DNA from: Diaminobutyricibacter sp. McL0608
GTDB taxonomy: Bacteria > Actinomycetota > Actinomycetes > Actinomycetales > Microbacteriaceae
DNA: 64,000 nt
Reading direction: 5' to 3'
Assembly: GCF_039613825.1 (NCBI RefSeq)
Contig: NZ_CP154826.1
Coordinates: 1,116,001-1,180,000 of the forward strand
Both the position numbers and the translations under genes were made by a program. Each line of letters begins with the position of its first letter. Position 1 is the stretch's first letter. Under the pieces are notes generated by a model that worked only from the letters and a program-made list of their open reading frames with translations, did no database searches and had not been told where the DNA came from. Shown one piece after another: positions 16,724 to 25,231 of the stretch.

Positions 16724-17189
16724 GACCAACTTTCCGCGAACGCTCCGTCCGATCATCCTTCGTGCCGTGAGCGAAGCCCAGCGTCGCGGCGACAGCGCCG
16801 TCGAGGCAGAGCACCTCCTGCTCGCGCTGGCCGACGACAGCGAGAAGGAGCCGGCCGCGACGCTCGCCTCCGCCGGCCTCGACCACGCCGGAGTGATCCG
16901 GGCGCTCCGGGCCGAGCGTGCGGCGAGTCTCGCTTCCGCAGGAGTCGCACCGGTGCCCGAAGAACGTCTCGTATCGGCGGCGCGTGTCACGCGTCCGCGA
17001 TGGGGTGCGTCGGCCCGGCAGGCGATGGTCATCGCAACCCGTACGCGGACGGGCCCCGAGCGTCGGCGCCGGCTGGCCGAGAAAGATCTCGCGATCGCCC
17101 TTCTCGACCTGCAGCTGGGGACCGTTCCCCGCGCACTCGCCCTGGCAGGAGTCGACCGTCAGGCGCTCATCACTGCACTCTCCGACTGA
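16716..17189 (+). CDS. Clp N-terminal-domain protein without ATPase
   Basis: A 157-residue protein with two Clp-N-like helical repeats. The first has RAVSEAQRRGDSAVEAEHLLLAL, and the second has the equivalent pattern of AEKDLAIALLDLQLGTVPRAL. There is no AAA domain, so it is not an unfoldase. It could act as an adaptor or decoy that occupies Clp-N binding partners. AGGAG lies 5 nt before the ATG, and the gene is translationally coupled to the HTH gene. Its pairing with a DNA-binding partner suggests the pair senses protein-quality or proteolysis status, which is speculative. Confidence 0.85.
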   Translation: MDETNFPRTLRPIILRAVSEAQRRGDSAVEAEHLLLALADDSEKEPAATLASAGLDHAGVIRALRAERAASLASAGVAPVPEERLVSAARVTRPRWGASARQAMVIATRTRTGPERRRRLAEKDLAIALLDLQLGTVPRALALAGVDRQALITALSD

Positions 17190-17243
17190 CGACCGGCCGC
17201 CCGGAACGCGCATCCGCGTCGCTTTCACGCACCCGGCCGCGCT

Positions 17244-17292
17244 GTAAGCGTCACGTAAGTCGCTTGTAAGTGGTCGGCTGCACCATTGACAT
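17244..17292 (+). promoter_or_regulatory. three GTAAG direct repeats at 11-bp spacing, with a candidate promoter
   Basis: GTAAG occurs at 17244-17248, 17255-17259 and 17266-17270, exactly one helical turn (11 bp) apart. The third copy overlaps a possible -35 box TTGTAA (17264-17269), followed after 17 bp by TGACAT (17287-17292). Tandem repeats with 11-bp period near a -35 box are the known binding pattern of OmpR/PhoB-type winged helices, including SARP regulators. A SARP gene lies at the other end of this gene cluster. Confidence 0.6.
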
Positions 17293-17320
17293 CGCACCAG
17301 AATCCACAGAAAGGATCATC

Positions 17321-18325
17321 ATGACCAGCAGCTCCGACTGGGCTGTCGAAGCCCACGGGCTCGTCAAGGTCTTCGGCGACAACCGGGCGGTCGACGGCGT
17401 CGACCTCAGCGTCCGCGCCGGGACGGTCTACGGCGTGCTCGGCCCGAACGGCGCCGGCAAGACGACGACCATCAGCATGCTTGCGACACTGCTCAAGCCC
17501 GACGGCGGCACGGCCACGATCTTCGGCCACGACATTCGTCGCGAACAGCAGGTCGTCCGCCAGCTCATCGGCGTCACCGCGCAGTTCGCGTCGGTCGACG
17601 AGCGCCTCTCGGCCACCGAGAACCTCGTCATCTTCTCCCGCCTGCTCGGTCTCAGCCGCTCGGAAGCCAAGCGCAAGAGCGCGGAACTGCTCGAAGAGTT
17701 CGGGCTGAGCGACGCCGCGAAGCGTCCGCTGAGCAAGTTCTCGGGAGGCATGCGCAGGCGACTCGACCTCGCAGCCAGCCTCATCGCGCAGCCGCCGCTC
17801 ATCTTCCTGGACGAGCCGACCACCGGTCTCGACCCGCGCACCCGCGCCCAGATGTGGGACACCATCCGCCGGCTCGTCGCAACCGGCTCGACGGTGCTCC
17901 TCACCACGCAGTACCTCGACGAGGCCGACCAGCTCGCCGACCGCATCGCCGTGATCGACCGCGGCCGCGTCGTCGCCGAAGGCACCGGTGACGAGCTCAA
18001 GGCCTCGGTGGGGGAGTCCTCCCTCCAGCTGCGCCTGGCCGACCGGGCCGACATGGAGGATGCGCGTCGCGCGATCTCCTCCGTGCTCGGCGTCGAGTCC
18101 GTCGTGTCACCCGAAGGCACACGGGTCACAGCTCCCATGCGCAACCCGGACACAGTCGCGGAGTTGCTGGTCACCTTCCGTGAGGCCGGCATCCACCTGA
18201 CCGAGCTGTCCGTGCAGAAGCCGACGCTCGACGAGGTGTTCCTGACGCTGACCGGGCACGGCGTCGACGGCGAGAAGTCCGGCTCCGATGAGGACGCCGC
18301 AGAAGCAGAAAGGGTCAGCGCATGA
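17321..18325 (+). CDS. daunorubicin-resistance-type ABC exporter, ATP-binding protein (DrrA-like)
   Basis: A 334-residue ABC ATPase. Walker A is GPNGAGKTTT, the signature is SGGMRRRLDLA and Walker B is LIFLDEPTTGLD, followed by the C-terminal DrrA extension ending in LDEVFLTLTGHG. It energises the permease encoded next, with which it overlaps by ATGA. Such exporters remove hydrophobic drugs or lipids. The substrate here is unknown. The ATG has AGAAAGGA upstream. The cluster continues with two PH-domain membrane proteins and ends against a SARP regulator. Confidence 0.93.
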   Translation: MTSSSDWAVEAHGLVKVFGDNRAVDGVDLSVRAGTVYGVLGPNGAGKTTTISMLATLLKPDGGTATIFGHDIRREQQVVRQLIGVTAQFASVDERLSATENLVIFSRLLGLSRSEAKRKSAELLEEFGLSDAAKRPLSKFSGGMRRRLDLAASLIAQPPLIFLDEPTTGLDPRTRAQMWDTIRRLVATGSTVLLTTQYLDEADQLADRIAVIDRGRVVAEGTGDELKASVGESSLQLRLADRADMEDARRAISSVLGVESVVSPEGTRVTAPMRNPDTVAELLVTFREAGIHLTELSVQKPTLDEVFLTLTGHGVDGEKSGSDEDAAEAERVSA

Positions 18326-19152
18326 GCGCCGTCACCGTCAACCCTCCGACGATCACCCCGCCGTCGGAGCGCAACCTCCGTAACCATGTGAGCATCCGGC
18401 AGACCTTCGCGAACTCGTTCACGATGGCCTACCGCGGCGTGCTCAAGATCAAGCGCACGCCCGAGCAGCTGTTCGACGTCACGCTCCAGCCGATCATCTT
18501 CACGGTGATGTTCGCCTACCTCTTCGGCGGCGCGATCGCCGGGGACGTGCAGAACTACCTGCCTCAGCTCATCCCGGGCATCCTCGTGCAGACCGTGATC
18601 ACGACCTCGGTCGTCACCGGTGTGCAGTTGCGCGAAGACATGGAGAAGGGCGTGTTCGACCGCTTCAAGTCGCTGCCCATCGCCCGCATAGCCCCGCTCG
18701 CCGGTGCGCTGCTGGCCGACACCATCCGGTACGCGATCGCTACGACGATCACCTTCACCGTCGGTTTCATCATGGGGTACCACCCGGCCGCAGGCTTCGG
18801 CTTCGTCGTCCTCGCCGGGATGCTGGTGATCATCTCGTCGTGGGCCATCAGCTGGATCTTCGCCTTCTTCGGCGTGATCGCGCGGAGCGCGAGCTCGGTT
18901 CAGGGCATCTCGTTCCTGGTGCTGTTCCCGCTGACGTTCCTCTCGAACGCGTTCGTTCCGGTGAACACCCTGCCCGAGATTCTCCAGTGGTTCGTCAACA
19001 TCAACCCGGTCTCCCACCTGGTGACCGCGGTGCGCGACCTGGCCAACAACGGCACGTTCGGGGCCGACGGCTGGTGGGCGCTGCTCGGTGCTGCTGTGAT
19101 CGTGGTGGTGTTCGCACCCATGACGGTGCGAGCCTATATGCGCAAGGCCTGA
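18322..19152 (+). CDS. ABC-2 type exporter permease (DrrB-like)
   Basis: A 276-residue membrane protein with about six hydrophobic segments. It includes QPIIFTVMFAYLFGGAIAG, and the ABC-2 family core with SISWIFAFFGVIARSASSVQ-like spacing and FPLTFLSNAFVPVNTLP. It forms the transmembrane half of the exporter with the preceding ATPase. Start and upstream stop overlap as ATGA, so translation is coupled. Confidence 0.93.
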   Translation: MSAVTVNPPTITPPSERNLRNHVSIRQTFANSFTMAYRGVLKIKRTPEQLFDVTLQPIIFTVMFAYLFGGAIAGDVQNYLPQLIPGILVQTVITTSVVTGVQLREDMEKGVFDRFKSLPIARIAPLAGALLADTIRYAIATTITFTVGFIMGYHPAAGFGFVVLAGMLVIISSWAISWIFAFFGVIARSASSVQGISFLVLFPLTFLSNAFVPVNTLPEILQWFVNINPVSHLVTAVRDLANNGTFGADGWWALLGAAVIVVVFAPMTVRAYMRKA

Positions 19153-19181
19153 CACCAAGCACTACCGACCGAGGGCTCCTC

Positions 19182-19736
19182 ATGACCGACGCATCCGCAT
19201 CCGACGCAGCATCCAGCGCATCCGCGCCACTGACGGTCGGGACGATCGCGGCGATGGTGAAGGAGCCCTCCGGTCGTCCCAGCACCCGGGCCGTGCGGTT
19301 CTGGACCTGGGACGCGATCGTCGGCTGGGTCTTCTTCACTGCCCTCCAGCTGGTCTGGATGCTGATCGCGAACGCGTGGACGGATCCGCTTCATCTCGCG
19401 GGACTCGCGCTCACCGCCGTCGTCGCCGTCGTGCACGTGTCGATCATGCCGCGGTGGCGCTACCGTGTTCACCGGTGGGAGATCACCGACGACGCGATCT
19501 TCGTGCGTTCCGGCTGGCTGACCCAGGAGACGCGGGTCGCCCCGATCGCGCGGCTGCAGACGGTGGATGCCCGGCGCGGGTTCCTCTCGCGGATGATGGG
19601 GCTCACCAGTGTCACCATCACGACCGCGTCCTCCGCCGGCGCGCTGACCATCCACGCTCTCGACGATGCCGTCGCACGCGACGTCGTCGCGGTCCTCGCC
19701 GAGGTCGCGCAGCACAGTGAGGGCGACGCGACGTGA
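19182..19736 (+). CDS. bPH_2 (DUF304/YdbS-like) membrane protein
   Basis: A 184-residue protein. A 60-residue polar N-terminus precedes two closely spaced membrane segments (IVGWVFFTALQLVWMLIANAW and LAGLALTAVVAVVHVSIM). A bacterial PH domain follows, with RYRVHRWEITDDAIFVRSGWL and VAPIARLQTVDARRGFLSRMMGL. It is the short partner of the YdbS/YdbT pair. In Bacillus this pair is reported to help tolerance to certain bacteriocins and amylolysin-type compounds. The start is 29 bp after the permease stop and follows GAGGGCTCCTC. The next gene overlaps by GTGA. Confidence 0.88.
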   Translation: MTDASASDAASSASAPLTVGTIAAMVKEPSGRPSTRAVRFWTWDAIVGWVFFTALQLVWMLIANAWTDPLHLAGLALTAVVAVVHVSIMPRWRYRVHRWEITDDAIFVRSGWLTQETRVAPIARLQTVDARRGFLSRMMGLTSVTITTASSAGALTIHALDDAVARDVVAVLAEVAQHSEGDAT

Positions 19737-21199
19737 CCGACGGGGCGATCGACCCCGAAGCGGGCCTGCCGTGGAAGCGGTTCAACCCGCTGATGCTGAT
19801 GGTGCATCCGCTCCGTGAGCTGATCCGGTACCTGCCCGTGCTTCTCATCGCCCTGATCGCAGGGGCGGCGGGAGGTGAGCCCTGGTGGGTCTATGCGCTC
19901 TCCGCCCTCGGGATCGTCTTCGGCATCCTGCGTTTCTTCACGACGACCTACCGGCTCACCCCGACCCACGTTCAGGTGCGCAGCGGGGTGCTCAACCGCC
20001 GCACGCTCTCGGTGCCACGGGACCGCATCCGCAGCGTCGACGTCGATTCGACGCTCCTCCACCGCATCTTCGGCCTGGCGATCGTCAAGGTCGGGACAGG
20101 TGCTTCGCACGGTCAGGACGAGCTCGAGTTCAACGCGGTCGCCTTGCGCGATGTGCCGGCGCTGCGCAGCGAACTGCTGCGGACAGCGCCGCCCGCCGCA
20201 GAAAGCAGCGAGCCCGACAATCTCAGCCACTGGCAGCCTGGCTGGGTGCGCTACGCGCCGCTGACCCTGTCAGGTGTGGCATCGATCTTCGCAGTCGTCG
20301 CATTCCTGTTCCAGGTGCAGTTCTTCGAAGGCGGGCTGGTCACCCGCCTGCCGATCGTGCAGCAGGCGATCGGTTTCGTCTCCCACCTGCCCGTGCTCAC
20401 GACGGCGCTCTGGGGCGCGGCGGGACTGGTCGTCGTCGCGTCGGCCGTAGCCATGGTGCGCTACGCGCTCAGCTACGGCGGATTCGGCATCCATCGCGTG
20501 GATGCGACGACACTGCACATCAATCACGGACTTCTCCGAACCCGCCAGATCACCCTCGACGAGACGCGTCTTCGTGGCGTGCAGCTCTCGGAGCCTCTCT
20601 CGCTCCGCGCCGTGGGTGCGGCGTCCGCCCACGCGATCATGACGGGACTCGGCAGGCAGCGCGGCGGCGTCGCACTGATCGCCCCGCCCGGGCCTCGCGA
20701 CGAAGCTGTGCGCATCGCCGCGTACGTTCTCGGCTCAGCCGAACCACTCGAGGCCGATCTCATCCAGCACGGACCGCGTGCCCGCCGCCGTCGCTTCACC
20801 CGCGCCGCGACGTTCGCCGGCATCCTCGCCCTCGGCGCCCTCGTTCTGCAACTCGTCGGGATCGTCGGCCCATCGATCTGGTGGGCGTTCGTGGTGATCG
20901 TGCCGGCGTCGGCACTGCTGGCGGTCGACCGCTACCGGGGTCTCGGTCATCGCCTGCTTCCGGGTCTCCTCGTCGCCCGAAGCGGCTCGCTCAACCGCAG
21001 GCGGACGGTGCTGGCCACCGAGGGGATCATCGGATGGACCATCCGGCGCACGTTCTTCCAGCGTCGGGCGGGCCTTGCCACCCTGATCGCCACGACGGCA
21101 GCCGGAAGGCACCGGTACACGATCCCCGACCTGCCTGCCGGCGACGTCTGGCCACTGATCGGAGCGGTCAGCCTCAGGGATTACGCCCGCAAGGCGTAG
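19733..21199 (+). CDS. bPH_2 (YdbT-like) membrane protein with repeated PH domains
   Basis: A 488-residue partner of the preceding protein, with GTG start overlapping its stop. Membrane pairs near residues 25-65, 175-240 and 350-390 alternate with bPH_2 modules: TTYRLTPTHVQVRSGVLNRR with SVPRDRIRSVDVD, then GGFGIHRVDATTLHINHGLL with ITLDETRLRGVQL, then a third partial module with LLVARSGSLNRRRTVLAT. It probably forms a membrane complex with the shorter PH protein. The last 19 bp overlap the 3' end of the convergent SARP gene. Confidence 0.88.
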   Translation: MTDGAIDPEAGLPWKRFNPLMLMVHPLRELIRYLPVLLIALIAGAAGGEPWWVYALSALGIVFGILRFFTTTYRLTPTHVQVRSGVLNRRTLSVPRDRIRSVDVDSTLLHRIFGLAIVKVGTGASHGQDELEFNAVALRDVPALRSELLRTAPPAAESSEPDNLSHWQPGWVRYAPLTLSGVASIFAVVAFLFQVQFFEGGLVTRLPIVQQAIGFVSHLPVLTTALWGAAGLVVVASAVAMVRYALSYGGFGIHRVDATTLHINHGLLRTRQITLDETRLRGVQLSEPLSLRAVGAASAHAIMTGLGRQRGGVALIAPPGPRDEAVRIAAYVLGSAEPLEADLIQHGPRARRRRFTRAATFAGILALGALVLQLVGIVGPSIWWAFVVIVPASALLAVDRYRGLGHRLLPGLLVARSGSLNRRRTVLATEGIIGWTIRRTFFQRRAGLATLIATTAAGRHRYTIPDLPAGDVWPLIGAVSLRDYARKA

Positions 21200-24100
21200 C
21201 CGAGTACCTCGACCACCCGCTCGACAGCCTCATCACGGGTGAGGGCGGCCGTCGATGACAGCGCGGCCGAGACGGCTTCATCACCCCAGGCGGCCCTCAT
21301 CTCGCGTTCGAGCGTCGAGCGTTCGAGCGAGCGGAGGTCCTGACGTGAGCTGAGCCGAGCGGCGAGCCCGAGGAATTCGAGGCCGACGGCCACCTGCTCC
21401 GTGCTCGGTTCCGCGTCTCCGCGCTCCCAGACCAACCACGCGGCGATCGCGGCGACCGCCGAACCGGTCACCGGCCGGTCGGCGAATGCCGGTCGCGTGC
21501 GGTGCTGGACGAGGATGCGCGTGCGGAGTTGGTGAGTGAGTCGATCGATGAGGTCGCGGTCGGAGTAGCCGGCACGGATGTGCGCGATGACGCAGGCGCC
21601 GGCGACGATGTTCAGCCAGGGCGTCGGCGTGGTCCCGGGAGTCTCGAAGACGGCGACCGCCTCTCGGTACAGGCGGAGGCCCGAGTCGATCTTCCCGGTC
21701 GCGAGGTCGATCTCCGCCAGCCCGCTGCGCCCGATCGCGCGGAGGTCGAGGAAGTCGAATCCGAGCGACTCGTCCGTCTCGGTGGCGAACCGTTCGAGGA
21801 TCGGCCTGCCTCGCTCCATGTCGCCGGTCGCGATGGCGTTCATGGCGACCAGCCAATTGAGTTCGCGCAGGTCGCTGTCGGCCTGGAGCGTGATGAAACC
21901 GGATTCGGCCCGCGCGGCCCAGTCGAGTGCTGCCGTGCGCTCCGCCATCTGGCTGTACAGCTGCGTGAGACCCTGTGCCGCGGAGGCCTGGCCCCAGGTG
22001 TCCTGGAGCTGCACCGCCAGCGCGTAGGAACGCTCCGCATCCACGATCGCCTCGTCGAGCTCGCCCGCGTTCTCGTGGAACTGCGCCGAGAGAAGGGTGG
22101 CCATCGCGGCCGTCGCCGGGTCGGGCGAAGCTTTGTATTTCTCCAGCAGCGCGAACCCTTCGGCGGGTCGCCCGGCGGCGAGGACGAGCGTGGTGAGTGC
22201 TTCGAGACGCCCGTCTGGAAGCACTGCCCCGCGTTTGACGCGCTTGAGCCTGGCCAGGGCCCGGCCGGCGATGCTGGAGTCGAAATACAGGAAGGTGGCG
22301 CCGACGACGGCATAGGCGGCGGCGGTCTCCAGCCTTTCGGCCGGCTCCGGATCGTAGCCGCGGAGGGCTTCGAGCACCGGCGGACCGAAGGCGATGACTT
22401 CGGAGTGGGCACTCCGGAGCGTCCAGTAGTAGGCGAGCCCGGCGAAAACGGTGGCGACGATGTCCGGCCTCCCCGCATCGAGCGCCGACCGGAGTACGGC
22501 CACGAGATTGTCCTGCTCGCTCGTCACCAGCTGGAAGGTGTGCACCTGCTCGGCGCCGTAGAGGTGCCCGAGGGCATAGCCGCTGAAGGCGCGCGCCCAC
22601 CGGAACATCCCCTCGCGGACGAGGTCGACCTCGCCCGCCTCGACCAGGACGATGTCCCCGAATTCGCGCACCGTTTCGAGCATTCGGTACCGCAGGATTC
22701 CGGTCGCCGCGTCTTCCGAGACCGACACGAGCGACTGGTTGACGAGGGCATCCAGATCGTCGAAGATGCCGTTCGTCCCTGATCCGGCGACGATCTCGGC
22801 CGCCTCCGAGCTGAAGCCGTCCGGGAACCGGGACAACCGTCGCAGAACCGCCTGCTGGGTGACGGTCAGGAGGTTCCAGCTCCAGTCGATGACGGCGAGA
22901 AGCGTGCGGTGCCTCTCGGGTGCTGTGCGCTCGCCGCCCGTGAGGAGCGTGAACCGGTTCTCGAGGCGGCGTTCGACTTCCTCGACGGACATCGAACGGA
23001 TGCGGGCAGCGGCGAGCTCGATGGCCAGCGGCAGTCCGTCGAGCCGGTCGCACAGGCGTACAACGACATCGAGGGGGAGGACGACGGCGGGCCGTGCCGC
23101 TCGTGCCCGTTCGACGAACAGGGCCACCGCGGGGCCGAGCGAAGACAGGTCGGCGGGGGCGGGCGTCGACGGGACGATCTCGGTCGGTGACAGCCCGCTC
23201 TTGAGCGAATCGAGCTGGTAAACCCGTTCAGCGCTGATCGCGAGCGGTGCGCGGCTGGTCGCGAGGATGCGCACGTTGGTCGTCGAGTCGAGGATGTCCG
23301 CGACCCAGGCGGCTGCCGCGTCGACGATGTGCTCGCAGTTGTCGACGATGAGCAGTGTCGCGCGTTCGCCGAGCATGCCGAGGATGCGCGACCGGAGATC
23401 GATGCGGGCGATCGGGTCGATCGACTGCACCCGGGTGGACCGTGCCTCGCGGATTCCGAGCGTGGATGCCAGTGCGAGGCCGATGTCGTCACCGCTTCGC
23501 ACGCTCGCCAGTTCGAGCACGACGACCGCCGGTGTCTGCGCGGCACGGTGGCCGATCTCCTGCGCCAGGCGGGTCTTGCCGAGGCCCCCGGCGCCGAGGA
23601 TCGTGGTGAGCCGACCGGTCGCGACGAGGTCTTCGACGGCATCGAGGTCGTATTCCCGGCCGATGAGCGTGTTCGGGGCGGTGCGGAGACCGATGCGCGT
23701 TCGGCCGCCCTGTGACGGCGCCGGCGTAACCTCTTCGATCAGGAGAGATGCATTGAGGGCGACCAGTTCCGGGCCGGGCCGGGTGCCGAGCGTTTCGCGC
23801 AGCCGTGTGCGGAAATCGCCGAATGCGCGGATCGCGTCATTGCGTCTCCCGGCGGCGTCGAGCGTGAGCAGGAGTTCGCGCTGAAGGCCCTCGTCGAGCG
23901 GGGATGCGGCGATCAGCAGATCCAGGTCGGCGAGCGCGGCAGCGTTGTCGCCTTCCTCCCGGTGCGATCGTGCGCGGAGCTGGAGGAGTTCCGACCTCAC
24001 CGCATCGGCGGCTCGTTCGAGTTCTGACGCGAGCGGTGTATCGCCGAGCTCGGCGCCCGGATCACCCCGCCACAGAGCCAATGCCGCGGTCGCGTCGTTG

Positions 24101-24480
24101 GCGGCACGGGCAGGGTCACGCTCATTCTCGGCCGTGCGCGCTCTCTCGAGGAGTGCGCGCGCCAGCCCGAGATCGGTGTGCTCCGGGGGAAGGGCGAGCG
24201 CATAGCCCGCGGCGGTCGACTCGAGGATGCCGTCGGCGCTGGCGGTGCGGACGCGCGAAACGAGGGTCTGGAGTGCCGCGCGTTCCTGCCGCGGCGGCGC
24301 ATCATCCCAGAGATCTTCGACCAGCGAGGGCACGCTCACCGAGCCGCGCGCCAGAACCAGCGAAACGATCAGGCTCTTGCCCAGGGTGCCCGCCGGCTCG
24401 GCGAGCGCGCCGGAACGGTCCTCGACCAGAACAGGGCCGAGTACGGCGACGCGTGGCCGCGGCCGGGTCGAGGAGTCCAC
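21181..24480 (-). CDS. AfsR/SARP-type STAND transcriptional regulator
   Basis: A 1099-residue regulator. An N-terminal OmpR-type winged helix (residues about 8-95) is followed by a BTAD domain (about 100-245). Then comes an NB-ARC ATPase with Walker A GAGGLGKTRL at 296-305 and Walker B-like LLIVDNCEHIVDAA, and a long helical C-terminal region. SARP proteins bind 11-bp-phased repeats and activate secondary metabolism or export genes. The target is probably the adjacent exporter cluster, whose promoter has such repeats. The GTG start has TAAACT 6 nt upstream and no ribosome site, which indicates a leaderless mRNA. Its 3' end overlaps the YdbT-like gene. Confidence 0.93.
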   Translation of the reverse strand: MDSSTRPRPRVAVLGPVLVEDRSGALAEPAGTLGKSLIVSLVLARGSVSVPSLVEDLWDDAPPRQERAALQTLVSRVRTASADGILESTAAGYALALPPEHTDLGLARALLERARTAENERDPARAANDATAALALWRGDPGAELGDTPLASELERAADAVRSELLQLRARSHREEGDNAAALADLDLLIAASPLDEGLQRELLLTLDAAGRRNDAIRAFGDFRTRLRETLGTRPGPELVALNASLLIEEVTPAPSQGGRTRIGLRTAPNTLIGREYDLDAVEDLVATGRLTTILGAGGLGKTRLAQEIGHRAAQTPAVVVLELASVRSGDDIGLALASTLGIREARSTRVQSIDPIARIDLRSRILGMLGERATLLIVDNCEHIVDAAAAWVADILDSTTNVRILATSRAPLAISAERVYQLDSLKSGLSPTEIVPSTPAPADLSSLGPAVALFVERARAARPAVVLPLDVVVRLCDRLDGLPLAIELAAARIRSMSVEEVERRLENRFTLLTGGERTAPERHRTLLAVIDWSWNLLTVTQQAVLRRLSRFPDGFSSEAAEIVAGSGTNGIFDDLDALVNQSLVSVSEDAATGILRYRMLETVREFGDIVLVEAGEVDLVREGMFRWARAFSGYALGHLYGAEQVHTFQLVTSEQDNLVAVLRSALDAGRPDIVATVFAGLAYYWTLRSAHSEVIAFGPPVLEALRGYDPEPAERLETAAAYAVVGATFLYFDSSIAGRALARLKRVKRGAVLPDGRLEALTTLVLAAGRPAEGFALLEKYKASPDPATAAMATLLSAQFHENAGELDEAIVDAERSYALAVQLQDTWGQASAAQGLTQLYSQMAERTAALDWAARAESGFITLQADSDLRELNWLVAMNAIATGDMERGRPILERFATETDESLGFDFLDLRAIGRSGLAEIDLATGKIDSGLRLYREAVAVFETPGTTPTPWLNIVAGACVIAHIRAGYSDRDLIDRLTHQLRTRILVQHRTRPAFADRPVTGSAVAAIAAWLVWERGDAEPSTEQVAVGLEFLGLAARLSSRQDLRSLERSTLEREMRAAWGDEAVSAALSSTAALTRDEAVERVVEVLGYALRA

Positions 24481-24492
24481 TTGCCGAGTTTA
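24478..24492 (-). promoter_or_regulatory. -10 box of a probable leaderless transcript (SARP gene)
   Basis: TAAACT (24487-24492, minus strand) lies 6 nt before the GTG start. No GTAAG-type repeats are visible upstream, so direct autoregulation by the same motif is not supported. Confidence 0.55.
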
Positions 24493-24606
24493 GCGAGCGG
24501 AGGCGACACGAATCAGCAGCGTCCGGCCAGCGCGCCGACGAGCGGCGATAGGCTGCCTCGTGGGATGGTGCTGCAGACAAGGCGCACCGTGCTCCGGGAG
24601 GCGCAG

Positions 24607-25200
24607 ATGGCGAGCGATTGGTCGGAGTTCTACACGGCGCAGGCGGGCCGCAGCGTTCGCCCGACCTTCGTCGCCGGACTGGACGCCCGTGACGGACTTC
24701 CGCCCGGACGGGCGATCGATCTCGGATGCGGTGATGGTGTCGAGACCCGTGAACTGCTCGAACGCGGCTGGCGGGTGCTCGCGATCGATGCGGACGACGG
24801 TGTCGAAGACCGGGTGCACGCGGCGATCGGGGAGATCGCGGACCAGCCGCCGGTCGAGATCTGGAGTCGCTCCTTCGAAACCCTCACCGGGCTGCCGGAG
24901 GCGGACTTCGTCTATGCCGGATTCGCCCTGCCGTTCTGCGACGTCTCGCATTTCCCGTACCTCTGGGCGGACATCCGCGAGGCGCTCCAACCGGACGCCG
25001 TGTTCGCGGGCGAGTTCTTCGGACCGGACGACGACTGGTTCGGCCGCCCGGGGATGAACTTCCACGACGGTGCCGGTGTCGAGCGGATGCTGTCCGGCCT
25101 CGACGTCGTCCAGATCGTCGAGGACAACCGCGACGGCCTGTCGTTCGAAGGCCCCAAGCACTGGCACGTGTTCCACGTGGTCGCGCGCAACGGAGACTGA
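24607..25200 (+). CDS. class I SAM-dependent methyltransferase
   Basis: A 197-residue Rossmann methyltransferase. AIDLGCGDGVETRELLERGW is the SAM-binding motif I and VLAIDAD the acidic motif. The later FVYAGFALPFC segment sits where the catalytic or post-II motif is expected. It resembles TehB-like small-molecule methyltransferases, but the substrate is unknown. The chosen ATG has GGGAGG 5 nt upstream. An in-frame ATG at 24565 is possible. A TAGGCT hexamer at 24549-24554 could be its -10 box, giving a 40-50 nt leader. Confidence 0.85.
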   Translation: MASDWSEFYTAQAGRSVRPTFVAGLDARDGLPPGRAIDLGCGDGVETRELLERGWRVLAIDADDGVEDRVHAAIGEIADQPPVEIWSRSFETLTGLPEADFVYAGFALPFCDVSHFPYLWADIREALQPDAVFAGEFFGPDDDWFGRPGMNFHDGAGVERMLSGLDVVQIVEDNRDGLSFEGPKHWHVFHVVARNGD

Positions 25201-25231
25201 CAAACAGGTCGCAGGCCTCGCGGCGTGGCCG

